64,000 nt of DNA, from assembly GCF_900176645.1 (NCBI RefSeq), contig NZ_FXAN01000094.1:87060-151059 (forward strand), given 5' to 3'. The number at the start of each line of letters is the position of its first letter. Within the stretch, counting starts at the first letter, position 1. The notes beneath the pieces are model-generated. The model saw nothing but the letters and a program-made list of their open reading frames with translations, was not told the DNA's origin and searched no databases. Shown here piece by piece: positions 20,290-31,502 of this stretch. The DNA comes from Burkholderia singularis (GTDB lineage: Bacteria; Pseudomonadota; Gammaproteobacteria; Burkholderiales; Burkholderiaceae). The position numbers and the translations under genes are program-made.

Positions 20290-21273
20290 ATGGCTAAGCC
20301 CGCAAAGCGCGTCGCCGTCACCGGCGCCGCAGGTCAAATCGGTTATTCCCTGCTATTTCGCATCGCCAACGGCGATCTGCTCGGCAAGGACCAGCCGGTC
20401 ATCCTGCAATTGCTCGATCTGCCGCAAGCGCAAGCGGCCGTCAAAGGCGTCGTGATGGAGCTGGAAGACTGCGCGTTCCCGCTGCTCGCGGGCGTCGTGG
20501 TGACAGACGACCCGAAGGTCGCATTCAAGGATGCCGATGTCGCGCTGCTGGTCGGCGCCCGTCCGCGCTCGAAAGGCATGGAGCGCAAGGATCTGCTGTC
20601 GGCGAACGCCGAAATCTTCACGGTTCAAGGCCGCGCGCTCAATGAAGTCGCGAGCCGCGACGTAAAGGTGCTGGTCGTCGGCAACCCGGCGAACACGAAC
20701 GCATACATCGCGATGAAGTCGGCACCGGATCTGCCGAAAAAGAACTTCACCGCGATGCTGCGCCTGGACCACAACCGCGCGCTGTCGCAGCTTGCGGCGA
20801 AGTCCGGCAAGCCGGTCGCGTCGATCGAGAAGCTCGCGGTATGGGGCAACCACTCGCCGACGATGTACCCCGACTTCCGCTTCGCGACGGCCGAAGGCGA
20901 ATCGCTGCTGAAGCTGATCAACGACGACGACTGGAACCGCAACACGTTCATCCCGACCGTCGGCAAGCGCGGCGCGGCGATCATCGAGGCGCGCGGGCTG
21001 TCGTCGGCGGCGTCGGCGGCGAACGCGGCGATCGACCACATCCGCGACTGGGTGCTCGGCACGAACGGCAAGTGGGTCACGATGGGCATCCCGTCGGACG
21101 GCTCGTATGGCATTCCCGAGGACATCATCTACGGCGTGCCCGTCACCACGGAAAACGGCGAATACAAGCGCGTCGAAGGCCTGGAGATCGATGCGTTCTC
21201 GCGCGAGAAGATGGACGCGACGCTCGCCGAGCTGCTCGAAGAGCGCGATGGCGTCGCTCACCTGCTGAAGTAA
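20290..21273 (+). CDS. mdh: Malate dehydrogenase
   Basis: Interconverts malate and oxaloacetate with NAD in the TCA cycle. The 327-residue protein belongs to the cytosolic-type group found in Burkholderia. It has the NAD loop AVTGAAGQIGYSLLFRIANG, the substrate arginine in GARPRSKGMERKDLL, the block GNPANTNAYIAM and the catalytic His in AVWGNHSPTMYPDF. GGAG lies just before the start. It is divergent from the GntR regulator. Confidence 0.98.
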   Translation: MAKPAKRVAVTGAAGQIGYSLLFRIANGDLLGKDQPVILQLLDLPQAQAAVKGVVMELEDCAFPLLAGVVVTDDPKVAFKDADVALLVGARPRSKGMERKDLLSANAEIFTVQGRALNEVASRDVKVLVVGNPANTNAYIAMKSAPDLPKKNFTAMLRLDHNRALSQLAAKSGKPVASIEKLAVWGNHSPTMYPDFRFATAEGESLLKLINDDDWNRNTFIPTVGKRGAAIIEARGLSSAASAANAAIDHIRDWVLGTNGKWVTMGIPSDGSYGIPEDIIYGVPVTTENGEYKRVEGLEIDAFSREKMDATLAELLEERDGVAHLLK

Positions 21274-21333
21274 AGCACGTGCGACGCGCCGGGCCTGCCG
21301 CGCCGAAGTCGCGCGGGGCGGCCCGGCAACCGG

Positions 21334-21358
21334 CCGGCCGGGCGTCGCGCCCGGCCGG
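21334..21358 (+). terminator. GC-rich hairpin after mdh
   Basis: An 11-bp stem (CCGGCCGGGCG with CGCCCGGCCGG, loop TCG) sits 60 bp after the mdh stop. It has no T-tract, so it may be a pause site or a weak terminator. Confidence 0.4.
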
Positions 21359-21487
21359 CTCCGGCGATCCCGAGCCCCGCGATCCGATCCGCACGGCCTC
21401 TGCGCTCAACGCTGCCCGCGCCGCCAGAGCCCGTTCGAATCGGATTTTCCCAGTTGGCCCAGATCCTGACGACCTGACGCAGAAAAG

Positions 21488-22513
21488 ATGTCCGCGCTTA
21501 CCCCCGCAGAAGTGCTGTACGAAGGCGTTACCCCTCCGGCGATCCTGCCCTGCTGCGATCACTACGCTGGCAGCGAAAAGCTGATGCTGAAGTCGCTTGC
21601 GCTGCAAGCGGAACTCGGGCCGGTATTCGACGTCACGCTCGATTGCGAGGACGGCGCGCGCGTGGGCCACGAGGCCGAGCATGCGGAACTCGTCGCGGCG
21701 CTCGTCGGCGGCGACGCGAACCGCTTCGGACGCGTCGGCGCGCGCATCCACGACATTTCCCATCCGCACTGGCGCGACGATGTGCGCATCATCCTGCGCG
21801 CGGCGCGCCCGCCCGCGTATCTGACGCTGCCGAAGGTCGGCAGCGCGGCCGACGCAGCCGAAATGTGCGCGTTCATCGAGGCGTCGCGCCGCGAACTCGG
21901 CATTGCGCAGCCGATTCCCGTCGACGTGCTGATCGAAACCCACGGCGCGCTCGCCGACGCGGCAAAGATCGCCGCGCTGCCGAACGTCGCGACGCTGAGC
22001 TTCGGCCTGATGGACTTCGTTTCCGCTCACCACGGCGCGATTGCCGACGCGGCGATGCGCACGCCCGGCCAGTTCGATCATCCGCTCGTGCGCCGCGCGA
22101 AGCTGGAAATCGCCGCCGCATGCCATGCGCATGGCAAAACGCCGTCGCATAACGTGACAACCGAGGTCCGCGACGTACAGGTGGTCGCCGGCGACGCGCG
22201 GCGCGCCCGCGACGAATTCGGCTACACGCGGATGTGGAGCATCCATCCCGCGCAGATCCGCGAGATCGTCGCCGCCTTCGCGCCGCGCGCCGGCGAAATC
22301 GCACGCGCAACCGAGATCCTGCTCACCGCGCAGGCGGCCGGCTGGGGGCCGACGCGCCACGATGACGCGCTGCACGATCGCGCGAGCTACCGTTACTACT
22401 GGTCGGTGCTGCGCCGCGCGCAAGCCACCGGCCAGCCGCTGCCGGCGGATGCCGCGCCGCTCTTTCGCGGCACGGATGAACGGACGCCAACGATGGGGAA
22501 CATCAAAATATGA
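21488..22513 (+). CDS. CitE/HpcH-type C-C lyase family protein
   Basis: A 341-residue TIM-barrel enzyme of the citrate lyase beta / aldolase superfamily, which cleaves or forms acyl-CoA or keto-acid bonds. Metal and substrate residues appear in FDVTLDCEDGARVGHEAEHA (Glu-Asp, about residue 55), LTLPKVGSAAD, VLIETHGALADAAKIA and LSFGLMDFVSAHHGAI. The C-terminus WSIHPAQIREIVAAF is typical of the family. Stand-alone members act as malyl-CoA lyase, citramalyl-CoA lyase or similar; the exact substrate is not clear. It lies between mdh and the prpD-acnA genes, which fits central carbon use. Confidence 0.88.
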   Translation: MSALTPAEVLYEGVTPPAILPCCDHYAGSEKLMLKSLALQAELGPVFDVTLDCEDGARVGHEAEHAELVAALVGGDANRFGRVGARIHDISHPHWRDDVRIILRAARPPAYLTLPKVGSAADAAEMCAFIEASRRELGIAQPIPVDVLIETHGALADAAKIAALPNVATLSFGLMDFVSAHHGAIADAAMRTPGQFDHPLVRRAKLEIAAACHAHGKTPSHNVTTEVRDVQVVAGDARRARDEFGYTRMWSIHPAQIREIVAAFAPRAGEIARATEILLTAQAAGWGPTRHDDALHDRASYRYYWSVLRRAQATGQPLPADAAPLFRGTDERTPTMGNIKI

Positions 22514-22660
22514 ATCGTGCAGGATCGCGCAAAAGCTGATTTTGCACGGCTAAATAGGTGAAAATAGCGGCCGCTGTGCGTTCCGGGGCGCGTGCAGTTC
22601 AACCCGGTGGACGTGCGTGTGTCCGCCGTTGCTAACTGATTAACATAAGGCTTTGATTCC

Positions 22661-23170
22661 ATGAAGAAACTGCTGATCGCCACTGTCATTGGCGCGCTGT
22701 CCGCCTCGATGCTGGCCGCGGCGCCTAGCGCAGTCGCGCAAACTTCATCGTCCACCGCCAAGAAGGCCACGCCGAAGCGCCCCGCGCCGAAGCGGCGTCT
22801 GATTCCGCGCAGCAAGAAGGCGCAAGCGGCCGCGGCAGCCAAGGTGGATCCGGTGCCGGAAGGATCGGTCAAGTGGTCGTGCAAGGAAGGCCTGTCGTAT
22901 GAACTCGCCGGCGACATGAAACGCGACCAGATCGTCACGGTCCACTGGGCGAGCAAGAACTACAAGCTGCCCCGCCAGCAAACGACGACGGGCGCGGACG
23001 TGTTCTACGATCCGGCAAGCGGCATGAAGCTCGTCGTGATCCCGACCAAGGGGATGCTGTTCAGCGACAAGGACGACAGCCGCCTCGCCGACGAATGCAA
23101 GACGGCCGAGATGGCCGCGGCCGGCACGGCCGCGCCGACCCAGTCGAACGAACTGAAGACCGGCAACTGA
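22661..23170 (+). CDS. Secreted MliC-like (lysozyme-inhibitor fold) protein
   Basis: A 169-residue exported protein. It has a signal peptide cut near SAVAQT, then a very basic Lys/Pro/Arg stretch (about residues 32-60), then a compact domain with two cysteines (WSCKEGLSYELAG and LADECKTAE). The pattern NYKLPRQQTTTGADVFYDP...KGMLFS resembles the C-type lysozyme inhibitor (MliC) fold. The similarity is judged by eye. The basic linker may bind cell-surface polymers. Confidence 0.65.
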   Translation: MKKLLIATVIGALSASMLAAAPSAVAQTSSSTAKKATPKRPAPKRRLIPRSKKAQAAAAAKVDPVPEGSVKWSCKEGLSYELAGDMKRDQIVTVHWASKNYKLPRQQTTTGADVFYDPASGMKLVVIPTKGMLFSDKDDSRLADECKTAEMAAAGTAAPTQSNELKTGN

Positions 23171-23198
23171 GGCCGCGCTCGGCAGTCAAGCTATCTTG

Positions 23199-23425
23199 CA
23201 TGGGACCGGAATAAGCGCAAAAACGCCGATTCCGGCCAACCGCCGCAGGGCGGGACTAGGCGCTGAAGCGCTAATTCCCGCCAACTGCGGCATGGGACCG
23301 GAGTAGGCGCTGAAATGTCGACTCCGGCCGACCGCCGCAGGGCGGGACTAGGCGCTGAAGCGCCAATTCCCGCCAACTGCGGCATGGGACCGGAGTAGGC
23401 GCTGAAGCGCCGACTCCGGCCGACA
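23199..23425. repeat. 92-bp tandem repeat of paired hairpins, about 2.5 copies
   Basis: Copies begin at 23199, 23291 and 23383 with a 92-bp period. Each full unit is two related halves of about 46 bp. Each half forms a stem-loop around GGCGC-TGAA-GCGCC, enclosed by CCGGAGT/ACTCCGG in one half and CGGGA/TCCCG in the other. The first copy has CCGGAAT paired with ATTCCGG, a compensatory change that keeps pairing. The last hairpin ends a few bases before AGGAG and the prpD start at 23435, so the array lies in the prpD-acnA leader. Confidence 0.85.
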
Positions 23426-23434
23426 GGAGCCTAG

Positions 23435-24886
23435 ATGTCCGCCCCGATTCCGAACGTCCGGCCCGCGCCGGATCCAGTGCTGGTCGATATCGCCGACTAC
23501 GTGCTGAACCATCGCATCGACAGTGCGCGCGCGCTCGATACCGCGCGCCACTGCCTGATCGATACGCTCGGTTGCGGGCTCGAAGCCCTCTCGTATCCCG
23601 CTTGCACGAAACTGCTCGGGCCGATCGTGCCGGGCACCATCGTGCCGAACGGCGCGAAAGTGCCCGGCACGTCGTTCCAGCTCGATCCGGTGCAGGCCGC
23701 ATTCAACATCGGCACGGCAATCCGCTGGCTCGACTTCAACGACACCTGGCTCGCCGCCGAATGGGGCCATCCGTCCGACAATCTCGGCGGCATCCTCGCC
23801 ACGGCCGATTGGCTGTCGCGCACCGCCATCGCGGCGGGCAAGCGGCCGCTCGCGATGAAAGACGTGCTCGTCGCAATGATCCAAGCGCACGAGATTCAAG
23901 GCTGTATCGCGCTCGAAAATTCGTTCAACCAAGTCGGCCTCGATCACGTATTGCTCGTAAAGGTTGCGTCGACAGCCGCCATCGGCCGCCTGCTCGGCCT
24001 GAGCCGCGACGAATTGATCAACGCGCTGTCGCTTGCGTTCGTCGACGGCCATCCGCTGCGCACCTACCGCCAAGCGCCGAACACGGGCTCGCGCAAGTCG
24101 TGGGCGGCAGGCGACGCGACGTCGCGCGCGGTGCGCCTCGCGCTGATCGCGAAAACCGGCGAGATGGGCTATCCGTCGGCGCTGAGCGCGCCGACATGGG
24201 GCTTCTACGACGTGCTGTTCGGCGGCAAGCCGTTCACGTTCCAGCGCCCATACGGCACCTACGTGATGGAAAACGTGCTGTTCAAGATTTCCTATCCGGC
24301 CGAGTTCCATGCGCAAACGGCCGTCGAAGCCGCGATCGCGCTGCACGCGCAATTGGCCGCCGCGGGCCGCACGACAGACGAAATCCGCCGCGTGACGGTG
24401 CGCACGCATGCGGCCGCGATGCGGATCATCGACAAGCAAGGCCCGCTCGCGAACCCGGCCGACCGCGACCACTGCATCCAGTACATGATCGCCGTGCCGC
24501 TCCTCTACGGCCGCCTGACGGCCGCCGACTACGAGGACGGCGCCGCCGCCGATCCGCGCATCGACGCGCTGCGCGCGAAGATCGCATGCGTCGAGGACCC
24601 GCAGTTCACGAAGGATTACCACGATCCGGACAAGCGTTCGATCGCCAATGCGCTGACGATCGAATTCGACGACGGATCGAGGCTCGCCGAGGTGGCGGTC
24701 GACTATCCGATCGGCCATATGCGGCGCCGCGCAGATGGCATTGCGCTCTTGATCGACAAGTTCAAGACGAATCTCGCGCGCCGCTTCCCGGCCAAGCAGC
24801 AACAAGCGATTCTCGACGTGTCGCTGGATCAGGCAAAGCTCGAGGCGATGCCGGTCAATGAATACGTCGATCTGTATGTGATCTAG
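23435..24886 (+). CDS. prpD: 2-methylcitrate dehydratase (PrpD)
   Basis: PrpD dehydrates 2-methylcitrate to 2-methylaconitate in propionate breakdown and can act weakly on citrate. The 483-residue protein has the MmgE/PrpD fold with CLIDTLGCGLEAL near residue 40, RWLDFNDTWLAAEWGHPSDN near 95 and the block DGHPLRTYRQAPNTGSRKSW. AGGAG precedes the start. acnA follows 56 bp downstream, but no prpB or prpC is present in the window. The pairing with an aconitase suggests a joint aconitase/methylcitrate function. Confidence 0.95.
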   Translation: MSAPIPNVRPAPDPVLVDIADYVLNHRIDSARALDTARHCLIDTLGCGLEALSYPACTKLLGPIVPGTIVPNGAKVPGTSFQLDPVQAAFNIGTAIRWLDFNDTWLAAEWGHPSDNLGGILATADWLSRTAIAAGKRPLAMKDVLVAMIQAHEIQGCIALENSFNQVGLDHVLLVKVASTAAIGRLLGLSRDELINALSLAFVDGHPLRTYRQAPNTGSRKSWAAGDATSRAVRLALIAKTGEMGYPSALSAPTWGFYDVLFGGKPFTFQRPYGTYVMENVLFKISYPAEFHAQTAVEAAIALHAQLAAAGRTTDEIRRVTVRTHAAAMRIIDKQGPLANPADRDHCIQYMIAVPLLYGRLTAADYEDGAAADPRIDALRAKIACVEDPQFTKDYHDPDKRSIANALTIEFDDGSRLAEVAVDYPIGHMRRRADGIALLIDKFKTNLARRFPAKQQQAILDVSLDQAKLEAMPVNEYVDLYVI

Positions 24887-24942
24887 CCGTCAAAGCCGTC
24901 AAATACAGAATTCTTTCCTAGCCTCAAACCCAGGAAGACACC

Positions 24943-27663
<2,721 letters not shown>

Positions 27664-27725
27664 GCCAAGCTGCTTGCGCGGCAACGCCGCGGCCCGCAGC
27701 GATGCGGGTGCGCGGCCGATCATCG

Positions 27726-27757
27726 AAAGCCCGGCCCCGGCCGGGCTTTTGTTTTTC
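27726..27757 (+). terminator. Rho-independent terminator of acnA
   Basis: A perfect 11-bp stem (AAAGCCCGGCC with GGCCGGGCTTT, loop CC) is followed by TGTTTTTC. It lies about 60 bp after the acnA stop. Confidence 0.92.
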
Positions 27758-28194
27758 TCGTGCATTCTCGCGCCCGGTTGGCGGGCCGGCGGTTACGCCG
27801 ATCCGGACTTCCGGCCGAACCGCGACGATGCTCGACGATGCGCGGGCGTCATCGTGCACGCCGGCACATCGCGCATGCCGCCGCACTGCCCGGCATGGAC
27901 CGCGTTCAGCGCGGCCAATGCCGGCGCGAAACGACGGCGAAGCTGATGGCGATCGCGCCGGTCGCCCCGCGCGGCGGCATGTCGGGTATCGCATCGCCAA
28001 AGCGCCGGCGGCCGCGCCGGTGCGACGAGTCGGCATCCAATGCCGAAGGCGTTTGTGGCGCGTCGCGGCGGGCCGGCGCTTCGGGCGGATCGGCGCATAC
28101 CTGCATCGCACGCGGCAGGCAACCGGTCGAGCTTCGGATAGACATGGCGGGAGACGGTTTCAAGAAGAGCGTCTGCATATTGAACGCGCTTCGA
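27758..28194. other. Gene-poor segment between acnA and the LysR gene
   Basis: Several overlapping ORFs exist here on both strands, but all are short, Arg/Ala-rich and typical of chance reading in GC-rich DNA. None gives a recognisable product. A LysR regulator usually faces a target gene, so this may be the remains of a lost partner, though I cannot show homology. Confidence 0.45.
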
Positions 28195-28230
28195 ATCGAT
28201 CAGTAAAATGAATGTTTTGATCGATATAAT
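28195..28230 (+). promoter_or_regulatory. Predicted promoter/operator of the LysR gene
   Basis: A perfect -10, TATAAT at 28225-28230, overlaps one arm of an inverted repeat, ATCGATCA (28195-28202) and TGATCGAT (28218-28225). The layout suggests autorepression by the regulator. The -35 is poor. Confidence 0.55.
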
Positions 28231-28241
28231 CGCTTTTTAGA

Positions 28242-29117
28242 ATGGAACTGAAACTGCTGAGAGCCTTCCTGACGGTGGCCGAACTGCGCCATTTCAGCCG
28301 CGCGGCCGATGCGCTGCACATCAGCCAGCCCGCGCTCAGCAAGCAAATCGGCATGCTGGAGGCGAGCGTCGGCGGCAAACTGTTCGAGCGCGGGCGGCAT
28401 GGCGCGGTACTCACTTCGTTCGGCGAAACGTTTCTGCCCGATGCGCAAATGCTCGTGCGCGACGCAGACGAGATTCTGTCGCGCGCACGGGAATCGAGCA
28501 GTGGCCGGCGCGGTCATTTGCGCATCGGCATCTGTATGTCCGTCCTGACGATCGTGCCGCGGCTCATCGCCGACTTCCGCGCACGGCATCCCGGCGTCGC
28601 AATTACACTGAGCGATCTTTCCTCCGCCGAGCAAACTCGCCGCCTACTCGCGGGCAAGCTGGACGCCGGTTTCATGCGTCTGCCGCCCGCGGACGAATTG
28701 TCGTCGTTCAAGGTCATTGATGAGGGGCTGGCGCTGGCGCTGCCGTCGCACCTTCGCCATACACAGGTGCCGGGCGACCTCGGCATGCTCAATGAAATCG
28801 GCTTCATCGCTTTGCAGCGGGCGCGCGGGCCCGGCCTCGCCGCCCAGATCGACCGGTGGTGCGTCGAGCGCCGGTTCGTGCCGAATGTCACGCAGCAAGC
28901 CGAAGACGTTCAGTCAGTGCTCGCGTCGGTCGCTGCCGGCGTAGGCGCCGCATTCGTTCCTTCGAGCGCGCGGCATCTGCTGCGCGATGCGACGATCTTG
29001 CCGCTTCCCGGCAAGAACGCGAAGTGGCGCGTGGGACTGGCCTGGCCTGCGACGCGGGACGATGCCGTGACAAAGCAGTTCGTCTCGTTCATGCGTGCCG
29101 CGCTGAAAAATGCTTGA
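28242..29117 (+). CDS. LysR-family transcriptional regulator
   Basis: A 291-residue regulator of normal size. The N-terminal helix-turn-helix (FLTVAELRHFSRAADALHIS, QPALSKQIGMLE) is intact. A periplasmic-binding-like effector domain follows from about residue 92 (RIGICMSVLTIVPRLIADF). Its target is unclear because the upstream side has no gene; the next gene is a convergent MFS pump. The inverted repeat over its own -10 suggests autoregulation. Confidence 0.93.
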   Translation: MELKLLRAFLTVAELRHFSRAADALHISQPALSKQIGMLEASVGGKLFERGRHGAVLTSFGETFLPDAQMLVRDADEILSRARESSSGRRGHLRIGICMSVLTIVPRLIADFRARHPGVAITLSDLSSAEQTRRLLAGKLDAGFMRLPPADELSSFKVIDEGLALALPSHLRHTQVPGDLGMLNEIGFIALQRARGPGLAAQIDRWCVERRFVPNVTQQAEDVQSVLASVAAGVGAAFVPSSARHLLRDATILPLPGKNAKWRVGLAWPATRDDAVTKQFVSFMRAALKNA

Positions 29118-29326
29118 TCGATATTGCGTTTTCCGTCTGCCGGACGCTTGATGTTTCGGCCACTGATGCGGCTAAATCGACTCGCGCGTCCGCGCCATGC
29201 AACCGCCGTTGCGCGGCCTGCTCACGATAGCGCTTGACCAGTCGTGCGCCCGCGCCGCCCTCACGCGCGCCGCTCGACCCGGAAAACGCCCCTGCCGTCG
29301 CGCTGCGCCCGGCTTATGCATCGCTC

Positions 29327-30733
29327 CTACTCCCGCTTCGCCTCCGGCGCGACACCCTCGCCAGCGCGATGCGACGGCGCCAACAGCCGCAGCCCGCTTG
29401 CCAAACTCGCCGCGCCTGCGAAAAATGCGCCCAGCGTCAGTGCAAGCGTCGGCCCATGCGAGCCCGCGATGCCGAAGCACAGAGCGACGAGCGCCGCGCC
29501 GGTGGCCTGTCCGATCAAGCGCGCGGTCGCGATAATGCCGCTCGCACCGCCGCTGCGCTCGGGCGGCGCACTGGCCATCAGCGCTTTCAGATTCGGCGAC
29601 TGGAAAAAACCAAACCCCGCGCCGCACAACATCATTCGCCAGCCGATATCGATCACATGCGGATAAGGCGGCAACGCCGCAAGCCACACCATTCCCGCAC
29701 TCAACAACGCCAGCCCGAACGCGCCGAGCAACCCTGGCGGATAGCGGTCGGACAACCGGCCGGCAACCGGCGCGGCCAACGCGACGACAGCCGACCACGG
29801 CGTCATCAGGAATCCCGTCTCGACAGGGCTTCGGTGCAACACGCTCTCGAAGTAAAACGGTAGCGATACGAACGCGAGCCCTTGTGCGGCAAACGCGCAC
29901 ACAGCAGTCACCGCCGATAGCGCGAACACCGGCCGGCGAAACAGATCGACGGGCAGCATCGGCGCGGCCCGGCCCGCCTCGCGACAGATCAGCAGCGTGC
30001 CGAAAACGAGCGCGACGGCCGCCGCAATCAGCACGGCATGCGCGGAGCCGCGCTGGGCCGCCTCGCCAAGCGCGAAGATCAAGGCCGCAAACGTCATGAC
30101 ATTGAAGCCCGCGGCAAGCGGATCGAAGCCCTGCGCACTGCGCTGCGTCCGCGGCAATGACGGAATCGCCACCGCGAGCGCAAGCACCCCGAGCGGCACG
30201 TTCACCGCGAACAACCACGGCCACGCGGCTACCGACAGAATCAGCGACGCCACCGTCGGCCCGACCGCGAACGACACGCCGACGATCAGCGCATTCAGCC
30301 CAACACCGCGTCCGAGCCGATGCGGCGGGTACAGATAGCGGATCAACGCGGTATTGACGCTCATGATCGCACTCGCACCGAGCCCCTGCACGATCCGCGC
30401 GGCGATCAGCATCGGCAACGTCGACACGAGCGAGCATGCGAGCGATGCGAGCGTGAACACGAACAGCCCACCGACATAGATACGCTTATGACCGACGATA
30501 TCGCCGAGCGCGGCGAACGGCAGCAGCGTCGCCACCATCGCAAGCTGATACGCATTGATGATCCAGACCGACGCGGCAGGTGCGGTATGCAGATCGGCGG
30601 CGATCGCGGGCAGCGCGGTATTGGCGATCGCGGTATCGAGCGTGGCGAGCGCGACGGCAAGCATGATCGCGGCCATCGCACGCCAGTTGAACGCCGGCTG
30701 CACGGCACCGGCGGCAAAAGCGGTTTCGGACAA
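29327..30733 (-). CDS. MFS drug/metabolite efflux transporter, DHA2 (EmrB/QacA) type
   Basis: A 468-residue inner-membrane protein with about 14 hydrophobic helices. Motifs are LATLDTAIANTALPAIAADL in helix 1 and ALGDIVGHKRIYVGG (motif A) after helix 2. The segment PPHRLGRGVGLNALIVGVSFAVGP is also typical. The frame begins with TTG at 30733; the first ATG at 30676 would start inside helix 1 and lose the FNWRAM cytoplasmic segment, so a non-ATG start is favoured. The substrate is unknown. It lies tail-to-tail with the LysR gene. Confidence 0.88.
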   Translation of the reverse strand: MSETAFAAGAVQPAFNWRAMAAIMLAVALATLDTAIANTALPAIAADLHTAPAASVWIINAYQLAMVATLLPFAALGDIVGHKRIYVGGLFVFTLASLACSLVSTLPMLIAARIVQGLGASAIMSVNTALIRYLYPPHRLGRGVGLNALIVGVSFAVGPTVASLILSVAAWPWLFAVNVPLGVLALAVAIPSLPRTQRSAQGFDPLAAGFNVMTFAALIFALGEAAQRGSAHAVLIAAAVALVFGTLLICREAGRAAPMLPVDLFRRPVFALSAVTAVCAFAAQGLAFVSLPFYFESVLHRSPVETGFLMTPWSAVVALAAPVAGRLSDRYPPGLLGAFGLALLSAGMVWLAALPPYPHVIDIGWRMMLCGAGFGFFQSPNLKALMASAPPERSGGASGIIATARLIGQATGAALVALCFGIAGSHGPTLALTLGAFFAGAASLASGLRLLAPSHRAGEGVAPEAKRE

Positions 30734-31069
30734 GATTGGACTCGGCAGACAGGCGACGCGCCGCTACATCGCAAATCGAGCGGCAACACGGCATGGAATC
30801 GTGCCGTGTCCTGCATTGTTGCAGAGGCGTCCGGATTCTGCAGACGAACGTCCGAACCGATTAGAAAACCGAAAGCTTGATAAGCGGCGGGCAGCCTTGC
30901 ACAAACAGGCAATCGGCCGGCCGGCGGCAGCCTGCCTGCCGCTCGCGCCGACAAAAACCAAGGGAAAACCCTATAATAACGACCACACGTATCGCATCCG
31001 ATGCGGGGCGCGCGCCACCGAGCCCCTCCGCAGTTCATTCTGACCGGGCAATTCCGCCATCCCTCCATC
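30734..31069. other. Intergenic region between MFS gene and a small membrane ORF
   Basis: No gene is visible. The right part carries a promoter (30948-30977) for plus-strand transcription. The left part should hold the MFS promoter, but none could be picked out. Confidence 0.45.
30948..30977 (+). promoter_or_regulatory. Predicted sigma-70 promoter
   Basis: CCGACA at 30948-30953 (four of six -35 matches) and a perfect TATAAT at 30972-30977 are separated by 18 bp. Transcription would run toward the 44-residue membrane ORF at 31070. Confidence 0.55.
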
Positions 31070-31204
31070 ATGAAACGAATCGGCATATTTTTCGTCGCGA
31101 GCTGGACAGCCGCCGCGATGCTTTATCTCGGCCGGCACTCGGTGCCGATGATCGCGCTGAGCGGCGTAGCCGCGCTTGCGGGGTTTGACCTGCTGCGCCC
31201 ATGA
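31070..31204 (+). CDS. Small hypothetical membrane protein
   Basis: A 44-residue ORF, MKRIGIFFVASWTAAAMLYL followed by a short charged turn and a second hydrophobic segment (VPMIALSGVAALAGFDLL). It would form a two-helix membrane hairpin. A promoter with perfect TATAAT lies about 90 bp upstream, but no clear ribosome-binding site precedes the ATG. I do not recognise the family. Confidence 0.4.
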   Translation: MKRIGIFFVASWTAAAMLYLGRHSVPMIALSGVAALAGFDLLRP

Positions 31205-31502
31205 ATCGTGACGGCCTCATCGCGCAGGCTGCTCCAGCGGGCGCTTGCGGCGGCATGCCGAAAAGAAAGCTGTCGCATTCACGCATCACTTTCTTTCATT
31301 AGCCATCCCGATCATTTTCATCTTCCCTTCTTTTTCCTTCCTTCTTCGTTCACGCACCAGATAGTGAACAGCCCCCCCATTTTTCCTCCGTTGAAACTAG
31401 CAGTTATCTGAAACAAGGCGCTCGCATACGCTTGGCGCGCTCACGTCCCCATAAGGGCCGTCGAGCCCAATAACGTCGCACTTTCTCAAAAGGACACACC
31501 CG

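Noticed and set aside
23199..23425. CRISPR-like array
   Set aside because: The repeats are adjacent 92-bp units with no unique spacers and no cas genes nearby. They form hairpins instead.
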